A stretch of 64,000 bases of DNA from Apostichopus japonicus (Eukaryota > Echinodermata > Holothuroidea > Aspidochirotida > Stichopodidae). A model generated the notes under the pieces. It searched no databases and was not told the origin of the DNA. It saw only the letters and a program-made list of their open reading frames with translations. The translations under genes were made by a program, and so were the position numbers. Shown here in pieces: positions 24,624 through 35,800 of the stretch (within the stretch, counting starts at the first letter, position 1; every line of letters begins with the position of its first letter). The stretch is from the NCBI RefSeq assembly GCF_037975245.1, contig NC_092564.1, positions 300,601 to 364,600 on the forward strand, read 5' to 3'.

Positions 24624-26215
24624 TACTGCTGTGCCGTTTGCACGTTTAAACGTGTAAACGAACGAAACATCGTTTAAACGTTTAATAAAACCTTATGAAC
24701 GTTTAAACGAAACTATGATATCAACTGAAAATTAAATTATTGGCAAAAATCGTGTATCCATTCCCGTGTTTATTTTGTCTACTACGCGAAATAACAACAC
24801 AACTTACGAACGTAATCCTACTTTTGTCCCCCCCCCATGTATCCGGCGATATGAATGGCTTAAACTTGAACGCTGTATTCTTTTGTGAAAACTTCCTGAT
24901 TCGCGGCACAAGTGTACTTTATATCGAGCCGACAGCGGCGGCACAGATAATCCAGTCAATGCATGTTCGATCGAAATGATTACAATCCCTGTCCATCACG
25001 TTGAACTCTCCGACCAGACAATACTGGGTTGAATACTCGACTTGGTAATAGTTGTTCAAATACATGATCAAAGGAAATGTATCGATTGGAGATCGTAAAA
25101 AAACTCTGAAAATCAGTAGAGAAATTACCAATTGTGTACGAAAAGTAAGTTGGTACACCTTTCAAATTTTATGAAAGATCCAGCAAAACACTTTCGAAAA
25201 ATTCACGCGAAACTGGCAAATCGTGCTAAATGCAACCAATGTCATGTATACAAGGCTCTAGTACACCCATTTATGAATAAACCGTAAGACCACATCTGGT
25301 GTTAAGCGGGGGAAAAGGAAAGTATTTTCTAGAATTTCCAAAAATACGGAAAAAATAATGTCCGTCCATAGTTAAGTGTATAGCAAATAGCCTAACCAAC
25401 TCGTCTGTTACGGATCTCACGTAACTACAAAAACACAACCAATTGTATTTTGCGAACTTGACGTTTTCTACAAGAACATGGAAATAATGTTAAGCATTAG
25501 TTAATCATGCCGTGTGGCCTAAAACATATTTTATTACAAGGTTTACTTTCATAAAAATGACCATAGCTTGATATCTTGTGCTGCGTGTATTAACTGTGCC
25601 TCGTGTATCATGGGGAATACTCCACGAAACGTTTCTTGGAAACGTGCCAAAAATGTTAACAAGCAACAGGGGATGAGCACGCAGTTTGTACCTGGGAAAA
25701 TTCTGAGCACATATGCAGTATCCTACCGTAGTATTTAAGTTAGGTTAAACCGTACTGCAGTTGTAAACTGATGTACGTTAAGTGCGCGCTATTCATTGTT
25801 AGGCATTCTAGAAACGGGGCTTTGCCGAACGTTTTTTGTTTCATAATATCGGAGGTTCTGTAAGTTAAACTTTTTAAAGATTGTAAAACAGATTAAATCT
25901 CTTTTCATTTTATAACATAATACAGCTACTCTAACTTGTCATTTAAAATTTTCATCAGCTTCGTGACAATTTAAATTAAAAAAGTTGTCAGTATTTTGCA
26001 TCCTCAACTGCGAATTTTTTTATCGCCAGACACGCAAAAACTTCCTTTTCCTTTTCCGGGGTCTTCGCCCCACCAGGGCCCTAGGGCGGTCCCCTGGACC
26101 CCACGCCTTTATGCTCGGCGTTTTCTCGCGATTTTCGCGAACGTTTAAACGTTTAAACGAACGAAAAATCGGCCGTTTAAACGTTTAGGTCTTTAAACGA
26201 AAACTCACAGCCCTA
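24624..26215. mobile_element. hAT-like non-autonomous element, 1.59 kb, with an empty-site relative
   Basis: The 8-bp duplication CTAAGTTG flanks it exactly (24616-24623 and 26216-26223). The ends are TACTGCTGTGCCG and, in reverse, TAGGGCTGTGAGT. Inside both ends there are clustered CGTTTAAACG palindromes (24640-24715 and 26140-26200), which look like subterminal transposase-binding repeats. The interior has only short frames, so it depends on a transposase in trans. A GC-rich patch at 26045-26105 (CCAGGGCCCTAGGGCGGTCC) differs in style from the rest. The uninterrupted relative at 26690-26730 shows what the empty site looked like. Confidence 0.88.
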
Positions 26216-26325
26216 CTAAGTTGCTGAATTTTTTTAAAGAGGCCTTGGGCCCACTTCACCCGGACCAAGGGATATCCCCTTGGAACCCCATTTGGGGATA
26301 ACCCCACAGACCTCCACCCCTCTCC
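26216..26325 (+). repeat. Interspersed repeat copy A, right part
   Basis: After CTAAGTTG the sequence TTTTAAAGAGGCCTTGGGCC and CACCCGGACCAAGGGATATC matches copy B at 26708-26815 and ends in a C-rich tail. Confidence 0.85.
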
Positions 26326-26380
26326 CCTTTTGTCTACTGATTTGGCGCTATATAAGTCTCATTTATTATTATTATTACTA
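26326..26380 (+). repeat. Truncated SINE/LINE tail
   Basis: Starting at CTTTTGTCTACTGATTTGG, it matches the 3' half of the tail at 24422-24509 and ends in (TTA)n. Confidence 0.65.
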
Positions 26381-26623
26381 CCTGTACTAGCATGGACACT
26401 TCGAAGTTCGGACACCTAAGATTTAATCACCCCAAAACTATAACTTCCTTTTAGAGACAAATATGTAAGTACTTGCTAGCACACAGGTTATTTTGGAGAG
26501 AAAATAACTGTAGCTTTGTAGTTTTTCGTGAAATTGGCTTTTGCTGTAGGTTATCAGGGTGAAATCGTGCATTTCTTATGGGTGTCCGAACTTCGCTGTG
26601 CTCCAAACTTCACAATTTACTGA

Positions 26624-26830
26624 CTATACTAATATAGGCCTACAACAGCTAAATGACTGCCAAATTCCTAAATGGAGATTAGATATTTGTTTTATAGAGT
26701 TATCAACGTTTCATAGTGCTAAGCTGCTGAAATTTTCTAAAGAGGACTTCGGGCCCACTTCACCCGGACCAAGGGATATCCCCTTGGAACCCCATTTGGG
26801 GATAACCCCATAGACCTCCCCCTCCCCCAC
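26624..26830 (+). repeat. Interspersed repeat copy B (uninterrupted)
   Basis: Continuous relative of copy A: AATATAGGCCTACAACAGC, CATAGTGCTAAGCTGCTGAA, then the GGACCAAGGGATATCCCC block and a C-rich end. It serves as the empty-site reference for the 24.6-kb insertion. Confidence 0.85.
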
Positions 26831-27815
26831 CCCCACCCCCAGACTTCCCCAACTTTGCTGGCGCAAACACTGAGATAGACTGAAAGTTTGAGGTCTAGCT
26901 TACACTTGGTCTACTCAGTCAAAATCAATATAGGCCTAGGCCTCCTAGGCCTAGGTAGTAAACTACTACTAAGCTAGTAGGCCTTCAGTAGCAGGATAGG
27001 TAACAAATGAGCACAGCAACGTGAATAATCAATATCTTTGCAGTCAAATTCCTGATGAAATATACTTATCCTACCATCAAACAAACTGAACATCTAAGCT
27101 AGGGCTAGAAGTATACTAGTATATAAGTACATATCCTGAAAGTTTGATCGAACTTCATCCAGAGGAAAACAAAAATACAACACATTTAATGTCTGATTTT
27201 TAATATGAACTGGAACCTTTATACTGCTAACTGGCAGTGAAGGGACTAGGCCTAGTTAAATTAAAAATATGTTCAATGTCACAAAAACAACAAACTGGCA
27301 TGTAGGCCTAGGCTATTTCCTAGGTCCCTAGGCCTAAGGCACTTCAACTTCAAATCAGTTTTGCTAGCATCAGGCTTAAAACTTTCACGTCAGACAAAAA
27401 TCAGAAACCACGTTCAATATCCGTCCAAACAACAAAATAATTCCTACTTAGCAGTTTTTTGTGGATGTTTATTTAGTTTGTACCCTCCAGCCTCCTGTAA
27501 CTTAGGCTAAGCAGCCTAGGCCCTAACTGTTAGGCCTTATTTATGCTTTCTTGCAGGCATCCAATGCCTAACATTGAGCAGATTCAACTTGATTCACTAT
27601 AGCCTAAACCACAGTGACTTGGCTACTGCATTCGCCTTCAGATAGGCTAGTATAATTACTGTTGGTGGTATGCTAGGCCTATACGCCTACTTATTACTTG
27701 GTAACTCGGACTCAATGCCAAAGTGCCTGTAGCCCCAGTAACAACAGTATGTTTAATATCATATTACTTCTTAGGCTAGTTACTAACATTTGTGTACATA
27801 TAGAAGCGTACATAC
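26831..27815. other. Intergenic or intronic, dense AGGCCT motifs
   Basis: AGGCCT occurs roughly nine times in 750 bp, often as CTAGGCCTAG. No exon was recognised. If the minus-strand exon at 27816-27970 is real, this stretch would be its first intron. Confidence 0.4.
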
Positions 27816-27970
27816 CAACAGTTTAACTTCTTAACGTTTTCTAAGTCCGAGGATCGTGCCTTTGCGAGCACCATTCCTTCTGTAAGTTTCACTGATTTCC
27901 CACGCAGGGATTCTCTTTCGACCTCCATTTCAGCCGGCATGGAATTGATTAACTGTGTTGCTTCTTTCAT
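27816..27970 (-). CDS. Possible first coding exon of an unidentified leftward gene
   Basis: On the minus strand an ATG at 27970 opens 51 codons plus two bases, ending at TGTTG|GTATGT, a good splice donor at 27816/27815. An in-frame stop lies 45 bases upstream of the ATG, so translation would start here or the exon would have an acceptor in that gap. The peptide begins MKEATQLINSMP, is rich in Glu, Lys and Leu, contains KLTEGMVLAKAR and DLENVKKLN, and looks helical. The family was not recognised. Sequence upstream (28.0-28.1 kb) is CpG-containing and could be a promoter. No second exon was located to the left, so this is tentative. Confidence 0.3.
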
Positions 27971-28261
27971 TGAGTTCAACTTATTAATGATAAACTCGAG
28001 AAAGATTTTTTGCTAATAAATCGTGATAACCGGTCGCACTACTACTCTGCCTCCGCAGAAGTTGCTAACTTTGAAAGTCTGGTCTCAACTCTCAAGTACT
28101 AGTTTGCTCAGACACTAACGTAACTTTACGTCGTGCAATCACAATGTAAACAGGGAACAGTTTAAAACGAAGTAACGTTACGTTACGAGACGATATAACG
28201 GCATCACTGCACTGTGTCGACTTGTAACATAAAGTTTGGGGGCGTGCTTCAAGAAAACAGA

Positions 28262-28850
28262 GAGTACACATACTTACACACTTACGCCCATACGTAATTC
28301 CGACCTTCCTTAACGGTTTGGAACCTCTGGACATAAAATCAGCGTCCACAGCCTAGTGGTTAGGGTGTCCGTATGCAAAGCGGGAGGCCCGGGTTTCACT
28401 GTTCTAGGTTTTCCAACTCACTACGATTTCAATTATATATTTATATTCATTTGATTTTGTCTTTTATCTCCATTTCATTTAACAAAATCTGTTCAAAGTA
28501 TCTCTTTCGAGATCCGGCTTTAGGAATCACAAATGATTTCGAGTTGGTTAGCATCATGTTCGATCTCTAGAGTAAGGCAAAATATGTCACCAAAAGCAGA
28601 ACTAGTATTGTTCGATACAGGTGACAAACGCCTACAGTGGCATTACGACCTTCTTTACCGGTTTCGAAGTTCGAACCTCTGGACATACAATCAGCGTCCA
28701 CAGCCTCCACCGGGATTGGAACCCGGGCCTCCCGCTTTGTACGCGGATACCCTAACCACTAGGCTATGGACGCTGATTGTATGTCCAGAGGTTCCAAACC
28801 GTTAAGGAAGGTCGAAATTCCATGTGGGTGTAAGTATGTGTAAGTATGCC
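28262..28850. repeat. Palindromic repeat with tRNA-like cores
   Basis: The left arm (28262-28345: CTTACACACTTACG, ACCTTCCTTAACGGTTTGGA, CCTCTGGACATA, ATCAGCGTCC) is the inverse of the right arm (28767-28850). Next to each arm is a tRNA-like segment: AGCCTAGTGGTTAGGG (A-box-like) and CCCGGGTTCCAATCCCGG (B-box-like). The left one (28345-28405) is truncated after CCCGGGTTTCA. The right one, on the minus strand, is complete. It is either a tRNA-derived SINE in inverted pair or a MITE that captured a tRNA. Confidence 0.75.
28692..28780 (-). ncRNA. tRNA-like cloverleaf segment in the repeat (not a functional tRNA gene)
   Basis: On the minus strand the core folds with an anticodon-type stem TCCGC/GCGGG around the 7-base loop GTACAAA, and a T-arm CCGGG/CCCGG around TTCCAAT. 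The outer stem is longer than a tRNA acceptor: GCGTCCATAGCC pairs with GGCTGTGGACGC, and a direct 7-bp acceptor is not placed correctly. It is therefore likely a tRNA-derived pol III promoter rather than a decoding tRNA. Confidence 0.55.
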
Positions 28851-28899
28851 TTAGTCTAAGTATGCCTTAAACTGAAACGCATTTTCTCCAAACCACGTG

Positions 28900-29508
28900 A
28901 TTTTCAACACCAGGTATCCATTTTAACTGGTTATTTCTTGAACGTCGGATACCCCCTTCATTTAATAAGACAGGGTATTTCCAAGGCCGACAAGTTGAGC
29001 CGTGAGGACTTATTAAAGTCTAAAAGTCCCAACACCCGCATTCCGTTTTGTTACCAGTTACAACCCCCTCATCAAATCCTTTATTCGCTCCATCAAACAG
29101 GAATTTGCTGTATTCCAAGACGATCAGTCTGTAGGAGAATCGTTTAAGGTACCCCCATGCTAGCATTTCGTCAACCCCCAACCTTAGATATCTACTCACT
29201 TCCTCCAGACTCCCTCACTCAGTTTCCACCTCCGCAGGCAATTTCCGTTGCGGTAAACTTCGGCGATGCCAAATATGTCCCATATTACCCCATGCAGGCA
29301 CCGTGGTCAAAATTCCCAATGTTGACTACAGTCTAAGACCCCCTTCCCTCTCTTGTGATTCTAATTAATGTTATTTACATTTTCTACTGTGTACTTTGCA
29401 AAGAGGGCAATTATGTAGGTGAAACAGGCTCCCGGTTCCGCATATGTTTTAATAATCCCAACAAATATATTCGTGATAATTTTGCAGGATTCCCAGTTTC
29501 CGAACATT
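28900..29508 (+). pseudogene. Penelope-like retroelement, 3' ORF part 1 (decayed)
   Basis: Frame-shifted plus-strand pieces resemble the C-terminal half of Penelope-like element proteins: YPLHLIRQGISKADKLSRED, RIPFCYQLQPPH, a CGKLRRCQICPI cysteine cluster, RPPSLSCDS, NVIYIFYC, then NYVGETGSRFR of the GIY-YIG endonuclease core and GFPVSEH. Several stops and shifts break the frame. The element encodes a reverse transcriptase fused to a GIY-YIG nuclease in its intact form; the RT region is not seen here. The last codons are cut by the hAT insertion at 29509. Confidence 0.75.
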
Positions 29509-30596
29509 CAGTGGAGTAGCCACGGGGGGGGGGGTCATGGGGGCGACAGCCCCATGAAGACGTGTCGCCCCCCCCCCCCCCAGTCGCCCTCCCAGTGGGA
29601 TTTTGGGTGTCGTAAAAAAATTACATGTGCGAAAAGTATAGAGAGGAAGGTCGGTGAGTTGGGTTTAACAACACAGCAATACTATTATGTTATGTAGTGT
29701 CTCCACAGAAAAAAACAGGGTCGATGCGCATTGGTTTACAAGGATTTCCCTAATTGGTTAACACTAACCCTAATCCCTAACATACAAATAAATACTAATA
29801 CAAACAGCCAATCAGGATCTTGTAACCAGTGCGCATTAACTGATCAAACAAGCTAGTGAGCTATACTATACCCTTACAGAAAGGTGGTTTCCAGGTACTG
29901 GAATGCAAAAGAAGATGTTAAAAGGTAAAAAATTCTGACATCATATAGGTTTCTCACATCGTTGCTCGCGCGATTGCCTCGATACTCTGTTACATTTTCA
30001 ATCGGGTTTTCACTGCTGGGACGTTCCCCGATGCTCTTAAAACCGCTAAAAAAACAAATTTTCAAGAAAGGAGACATTACTATCGCTGAGAACTACCGGC
30101 CGATCAGTCTATCACCCTAATAATATTTCAGACGCAATCCTTCATGTCAGTTTGACAAATAGTTCGGTCATTTCAGTATGTTACTTGGCTGAAAGCCAAA
30201 TCCATCTTTCCTTATTTTCCACGATTTGTCGAAAAATGTCAATGCTGGTGTCAAACTCACAAAAGATATGTCATGATATTTTAAAGTACTTGCCAGACAG
30301 TTTTTATTTGTCTAATTCACTAAACTATTTGATGACCATATCAAGATATGGGATATCAAAAAAAAAGGATGTTGAGAAAACTTTAGAGTAGCTTCCAAGG
30401 CCTGGGAAGTGTCATTTCCAACGATCTAGGAGGCCTTTTTAGCTAAACATTTTTCGCTGCGCTGCTGCGCCAACTCATGGTGGCGCTGCGCGCCAACTCA
30501 TGGTGGCGCTGCGCTTAGTTAGTAACAAGACGCCCTCCCAGGAAATGGTCAAGCCCCCCCAGCATCCCCCACTGAAAAATCCTGGCTACACCACTG
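29509..30596. mobile_element. hAT-like element, 1.09 kb, inserted in the Penelope-like ORF
   Basis: The ends are CAGTGGAGTAGCCACGGG and, in reverse, CAGTGGTGTAGCCAGG. The 8-bp duplication CGAACATT is identical at 29501-29508 and 30597-30604. A G-run and C-run follow the left end, as in other hAT MITEs. The interior includes a duplicated CGCCAACTCATGGTGGCGCT piece (30460-30515). There is no transposase. Confidence 0.92.
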
Positions 30597-30885
30597 CGAA
30601 CATTTCAATCTTCATAGTAATTCTCTCAGAAACCTAAAACGTATTTTAAGTGCCTCGAACTTCAAATCCGCTACTGAACGTAAACGTAAAGAAATCGATT
30701 GGATCTTTCGTAGTAAGTCTCACATCACCGCCGCCACTGCACGTCTGGCTGTCTTACAAAATATGAAAGTATATTGTCCATCAGTTAAGTTCGTCAAATT
30801 TATTAAAGTCCAGACATTGGACAATAAACAAAAATCATCTACTGGAATAATTAAATATAAGCGCACTAAGTTTGTCTTTCTGATA
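30597..30885 (+). pseudogene. Penelope-like retroelement, 3' ORF part 2
   Basis: Removing the hAT element and one CGAACATT restores a continuous EHFN reading. It then continues HSNSLRNLKRILSASNFKSA and ERKRKEIDWIFRSKSH, which is the region following the GIY-YIG core in this family, and stops near 30885. Because the join is in frame, the parent ORF was still readable locally when the insertion happened. Confidence 0.75.
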
Positions 30886-30989
30886 TAATATGTTAATTAA
30901 AGAACATGTAAAAGAATTCAAACAGGAAACAAAATCTGCTGATAATATGATATCATATGATCATGATGAAACTGGCAAAACATTGCACC

Positions 30990-31125
30990 AGATCGCATCT
31001 TAGGACCTTCAATTGTTCAAAAATTTCTCAAAGGGGAGGGGGTCACCCACTCCTCTTACACCACTCCGCCATATCAATCGCAAAATGTGCTCCCCTACCC
31101 CTTGCAAATTCCTGGCTACGTCGCT
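30990..31125. mobile_element. Terminal fragment of another hAT-like MITE
   Basis: The segment ends CCTTGCAAATTCCTGGCTAC then GTCGCTG, the reverse of a CAGCGACGTAGCCAGG terminus similar to that of the 29.5-kb element. The partner terminus was not found, so boundaries and target duplication are unknown. Confidence 0.4.
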
Positions 31126-32480
31126 GTAACACATGAAATAAACATGATCTTAACTTCAAATTTCCCTACGCTAGAAGGAATTTATATAAATATTCCTTCT
31201 TCCCCGAAGATGGGAATACTTTACCATCAGACATTGTGCATCCACCTAGTCTGGACCTTTGTAAAGACAAGCTTACTAACTCTTTTTTATCTAATAACTC
31301 ATACTCTTACTTATACTAGTAGCGCTCGGTTGGCGCTTATGTCCTCTAGTATGATTTTGTTCCAACTTAATTAATCCATTCAGATTCAGACCTCAATGAT
31401 TCTTTCTACTGACGACACCAATCTGTTCTGAACCGCCCAGACTCATTGTCAATTACTGTTACTGTTGAGAATAGTCACATAATATGTTGATGTAGTTAAT
31501 GTTACCAAACTGCCACTAAATGCCGAAAGGACCAGTTCTGTGATGTTCACTACTCGAAACAAGTCCAAATTCTTATCAAGCTGCAACTGCAAGGTAACAC
31601 ATATACAGAAACCGTATCAATTTTTCTCATGTTGCTAACTTGTTAGTTGTTTACAAATTTAAGTTGACGGCATAGTCCATTGATGATGTGTTCAGCAAAG
31701 ATGCTAGAGAGTCAGTATTATCAAGCGACTGAGATTTCACTTGCCCCTAATAAATCTCCTTTCTATTTATAATACAACAAACCTACCTTCATGATGAGTG
31801 AGTAGTAGTGACGGCTTCATCATCTCACTGTTATCCTGCTGGGCCAACAATTAACCATCCTCCGCGAATGCAGAAACTTCATGTTCTTTGCACCCCCACC
31901 CCCACCAAAAGAACAATCGGTGATTTTCATTACAAAGAGCTCCTCTCTTCTCATAGTAACCCTCCCTTCGTAAACTCAACACCCTAAATATTGAATATTT
32001 ATAAAGTATAAATAATATTTCATAGTAGTCCCCTCAATCATTCAACTTTGTTTCCTATGTATGTTTTACTATTTGTGATTAAATACCAATCTCAAAATGA
32101 TTTAACCATATCTCTTTGTAATTGTTACGATTGACAGATTGTTACGATTGATTGACTGATTGATAGCCATAAAATTTGATTGGTACAAACAGGCTCAGCT
32201 GACCAGGCCCCGACACGGGATGAGGTTATATACCACAATACTTTTAATGCAGGTCGGGTTTAACGTCATTGTACATTGGTCTGATTCCTGCCTCCTCCTC
32301 TCAATCTCAAACATGTGTGGGAATCGTCGCGACCGATAACTCCAACATATATGATGCAATTATGCCAAGAAAGATGGAAGTGATTAGATACATTCAAAAC
32401 ATTTCTGTGATACATTGCTATTTCCCCGGTTAAATTTTGCTATCAAACGGCGGTCCATAGCTTCCACAAAGTGCGTAAAA
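31126..32480. other. Intergenic, no gene seen
   Basis: No exon, terminal repeat or array could be supported between the transposon cluster and the separase promoter region. Confidence 0.4.
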
Positions 32481-32721
32481 CTGAAATTGCCGAGAGCAGT
32501 AACCAATAGGATCCTTCAAAAGAAAAATCAGCTGGCGCGGTACAATTTATAAGCACAACAACTGTAGAATGAGAGTTAGTATAGTTAGGCTGCTCAGGTG
32601 TGTTATGTATCTATCGTTAGACTAACGTAACAGACAAACGCACATTTCGAAGACTAACGTAACGACGGTAACGTATACGTTGGTAACATCATAAGTTAAA
32701 TATGAAGAATCGTCATGCTGT
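32480..32721 (+). promoter_or_regulatory. Likely separase promoter and 5' UTR
   Basis: A CCAAT box lies at 32503-32507 and a TTTCGAA (CHR-like) motif at 32645-32651, before the first in-frame ATG at 32722. CCAAT boxes with a CHR element are typical of G2/M genes in animals. Both motifs are short and could be chance, and no TATA box is obvious. An in-frame TAA at 32692-32694 limits the coding start to downstream positions. Confidence 0.35.
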
Positions 32722-32820
32722 ATGAATTTATTTCACACTATGTGTTCCGTCACCCCTGCAAAGCTTTTAGAAGAACTTCAGGAAGGAAGAATAAATGAAG
32801 TGTTCGTGAAGAATGTACAG
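32722..32820 (+). CDS. ESPL1: Separase exon 1 (residues 1-33)
   Basis: The exon opens with ATG at 32722, has a second in-frame ATG at 32740, and ends AATGTACAG|GTAACC in phase 0, which matches the phase of exon 2. The peptide contains TPAKLLEELQEGRI. The first exon is the least certain one, since N-terminal residues are poorly conserved and the following intron is 6.3 kb. Confidence 0.6.
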
Positions 32821-35800
32821 GTAACCTGCGTTACACAAATTAACTTGGTCCAAAGTTGTGGATAGGCTAAACTTTCAATGATAGGCTAACTGCCTAGTCT
32901 ACACAACTTTTGATTGTTAATTAGCCTAGTGGCTTAAACTTACTGTGGCGGAAACTGACATCCCAGTAAGGCTAGGCAACAGACTGTAAGTTCACCTTGT
33001 GTGGGGACACACCAAATCAATCATGATTCACTTTTCTGGGTGCACTTATTTGCTCTCTTTGCAATTAGGGTGTTCCTTGCCAGAAATGCTTAGTTGAGGT
33101 TGACAATGTTTTTGTTTTTAGTACCCACTATCCATCGGTTTCAATTATTCTCCGCACACGGTAATTTCCGCACATACTTTCCGCTGAAAAAATTCTTGTG
33201 TGGAAAACAACTTTTTCCCCCACTTACCTGTACACTATATTTTTCCTCAATTTTAGGATACCAAATTCAGGATGATGAAAATAACATGAGAAAGTACCAA
33301 AGAACTTCAATAAGGATGGTTAGGCTGACTTCATGTCAGAACAGTTAAGCTGCTTATAATTTACAGGAGGCTTGGAGTGTTTGTAATTACTGATTACTTA
33401 AAGAAGTATGAGGCATAATATTATATAGCCCTATATATTCTCACTCTATACTCTGTTATTGTTAATGTGAAAATATCACAAAAGACACCGCCCCCCCCAC
33501 TACGCCCGCCCCCTAAAGGATGAAACTTAGCAGTGGAGACCAAATCGTCATGGCAGCTCACCTTTTTTCACCTTCACGCCATATCGAAAACTACAACCAA
33601 ATAAAGTGGCGCTGTTTAACTAAAATTAAACTTGTGCTTACAGCCTAAGCTAGTGCTTACAGCCTATAGCTATCCTAATAATAATCTCGTCTGGGAGCTA
33701 CATTTTATCCTGCTACAGTCAAATTCTATCTTTTCCATCCTCCTAAATCCTTCCATGTGCCTAATCATTTCAGTAAGCCATTCTGCTCCTACCCACGTTG
33801 TTTTCCGCTGACAAATTTGTGTGCGGAAAACACCGTTTTGTTTCAGCGGAAAGTAATGTGTGCGGAGAATAACGGTACCCCTATCCATCACACCAGGTGC
33901 TTCACAATGTAAGTAGGCCGAAGAGCACTTGCTGCATGCCTACATGTTTTTGTGGGTGTTAGTTATTCAGCACACAGTGCTTTCCCGCTGAACAATTTCT
34001 TGTGCGGAAAACATCTTTTTTTCCACATACATGTACGTTATGTTTGTCTTCAATTTTAGGATACCAAATTCAGGATGATGAAAATAACATAGGAAAGTAT
34101 CAAAGAAAGTCGAGAAGGATGGTTAGACTGTGTGAATGTCAGGGAAGTTAAGCTGCTTATAACATACTGGAGGCACGGGTGTGGGTAATTAGGAATTACC
34201 TAAAGCAGTACAAGGGGAGTCATATTGGCTAGGCTATGTGGAAAGAATAGATGTATTAAGTGGAGTAACTTGGAAAAGATTTAAGGTAGAAAAGAAACAT
34301 TAAGTGAGGAAAGTAATAACTTAAGGAAACTAACATACTTTTATCAAGGGAGGATATTGTTGTTCTGATTTAGGCTTTGCCAGCGTATTTTCTAAGTTGT
34401 AGAGCAAGGTTACTGTTAGTATGAAAGAAAGTAGGAAATATTGCAGGGTACTTTATTTTGTAATTAAAAAGAACTCTGACTGAACCACTTAGGAATAATA
34501 CCTTCAACAATGCTTTCCATAACTACCAGCTTTTACTCTTTCCACAGAGTAGGGTGCGTAGACATCAGGCCTCGACAATGGCGACTAGAATTTGCGACTG
34601 GCGAGCAAAATATGCATTATGCTCGACATCTTGGCGAGTGGCTCATTCGCTCACTGCCTTTATACGATAGGCTTACTATTAACTTGTGAGCAAATCACCA
34701 CAGGCCTATTGCCTAATGTTATCAATCACAGTAGAATTATTAAGTGCACTGTTTACAGGTAGGTCCTAAGGAACAGCTCTGTTCACCAGCTCGAAACTAA
34801 TTTGATACTAATCGACTAAATGATGCACGATAGGTGTAACCAAACTGGAAAACGACAAACTTAAATAAATGCGTAACCACAACTCAAACGGGTAACGCAC
34901 GAATATCATGTTTTAAACACTTTTGACGAAGCACAATTTAAATAGATCGTTTTTGCTGTAAACAACCAACAGTAACACTAAACCGCGATATCCTAAGTTA
35001 GGCCATACTACCTAGGCTTATATCACCAACACTTTGCAAGAAAAACTGGCGAGTAAATTTAACGTTTTAGCGAGTAGAATTTTAGACTCGGTCGCAAGTT
35101 GGCGAGTAATTTAAAAAAAAAATTGTCAAGGCCTGGTAGACATACAGTACCGCTCACGTATAACTGGACATGTGTACGCGCACAGAATCGTATAGAGACG
35201 TATAAACACGTACAATCGCGTATAAACTTGTTGACAAACAAATTGCCGCGTAGACACCTCGTATAATCCCTGTATATACTCAGGAAATGATATTGTGCTC
35301 AATGAATAGGGATTAAAGTCATTGAAAGAACTAATGAGATGTTTGAAACAGTTGTTTCTTAAATCGTAGTTTAAGACGTGATATTCACCTAGCAGCGAAG
35401 AGGACGCAGGTAAAGTGTTTGCCGGCATACAACTTATAATTGTTTTTCGTCACATGGGTTTCTATACAGTGCTTCCTTTGCTGACTTTTTTTTCAGTTGT
35501 AGAGGTTATGTTCCACAGAGTATATATGGGTACTTTGAATAGTTGGCAACATTTTGAAGAAATAGTAAAGTATTAATAAACGTTTCTTGTGTCAATTTTG
35601 TACATAATTTACCGTTAGTTCCAACAGAATGAAAAGAAAAAAAAAAACTTCCACTAACAACTTTGAAGCAGGGCCGGTTAAAAACAAAACATGTTTCTCA
35701 TCTGCGGAAGGGGCCTCCTTTTTCCTGATTCCCAAGTCTCTATTCGGATTACAAGAAATCTAAGCTTTCCTTAAAAATTATTTTGTAAAGGTTGCCACAT

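Noticed and set aside
28692-28780. Functional tRNA gene
   Set aside because: The A- and B-box-like motifs and two arms are present, but the acceptor stem is displaced by a longer inverted repeat and the segment belongs to a repeat element.
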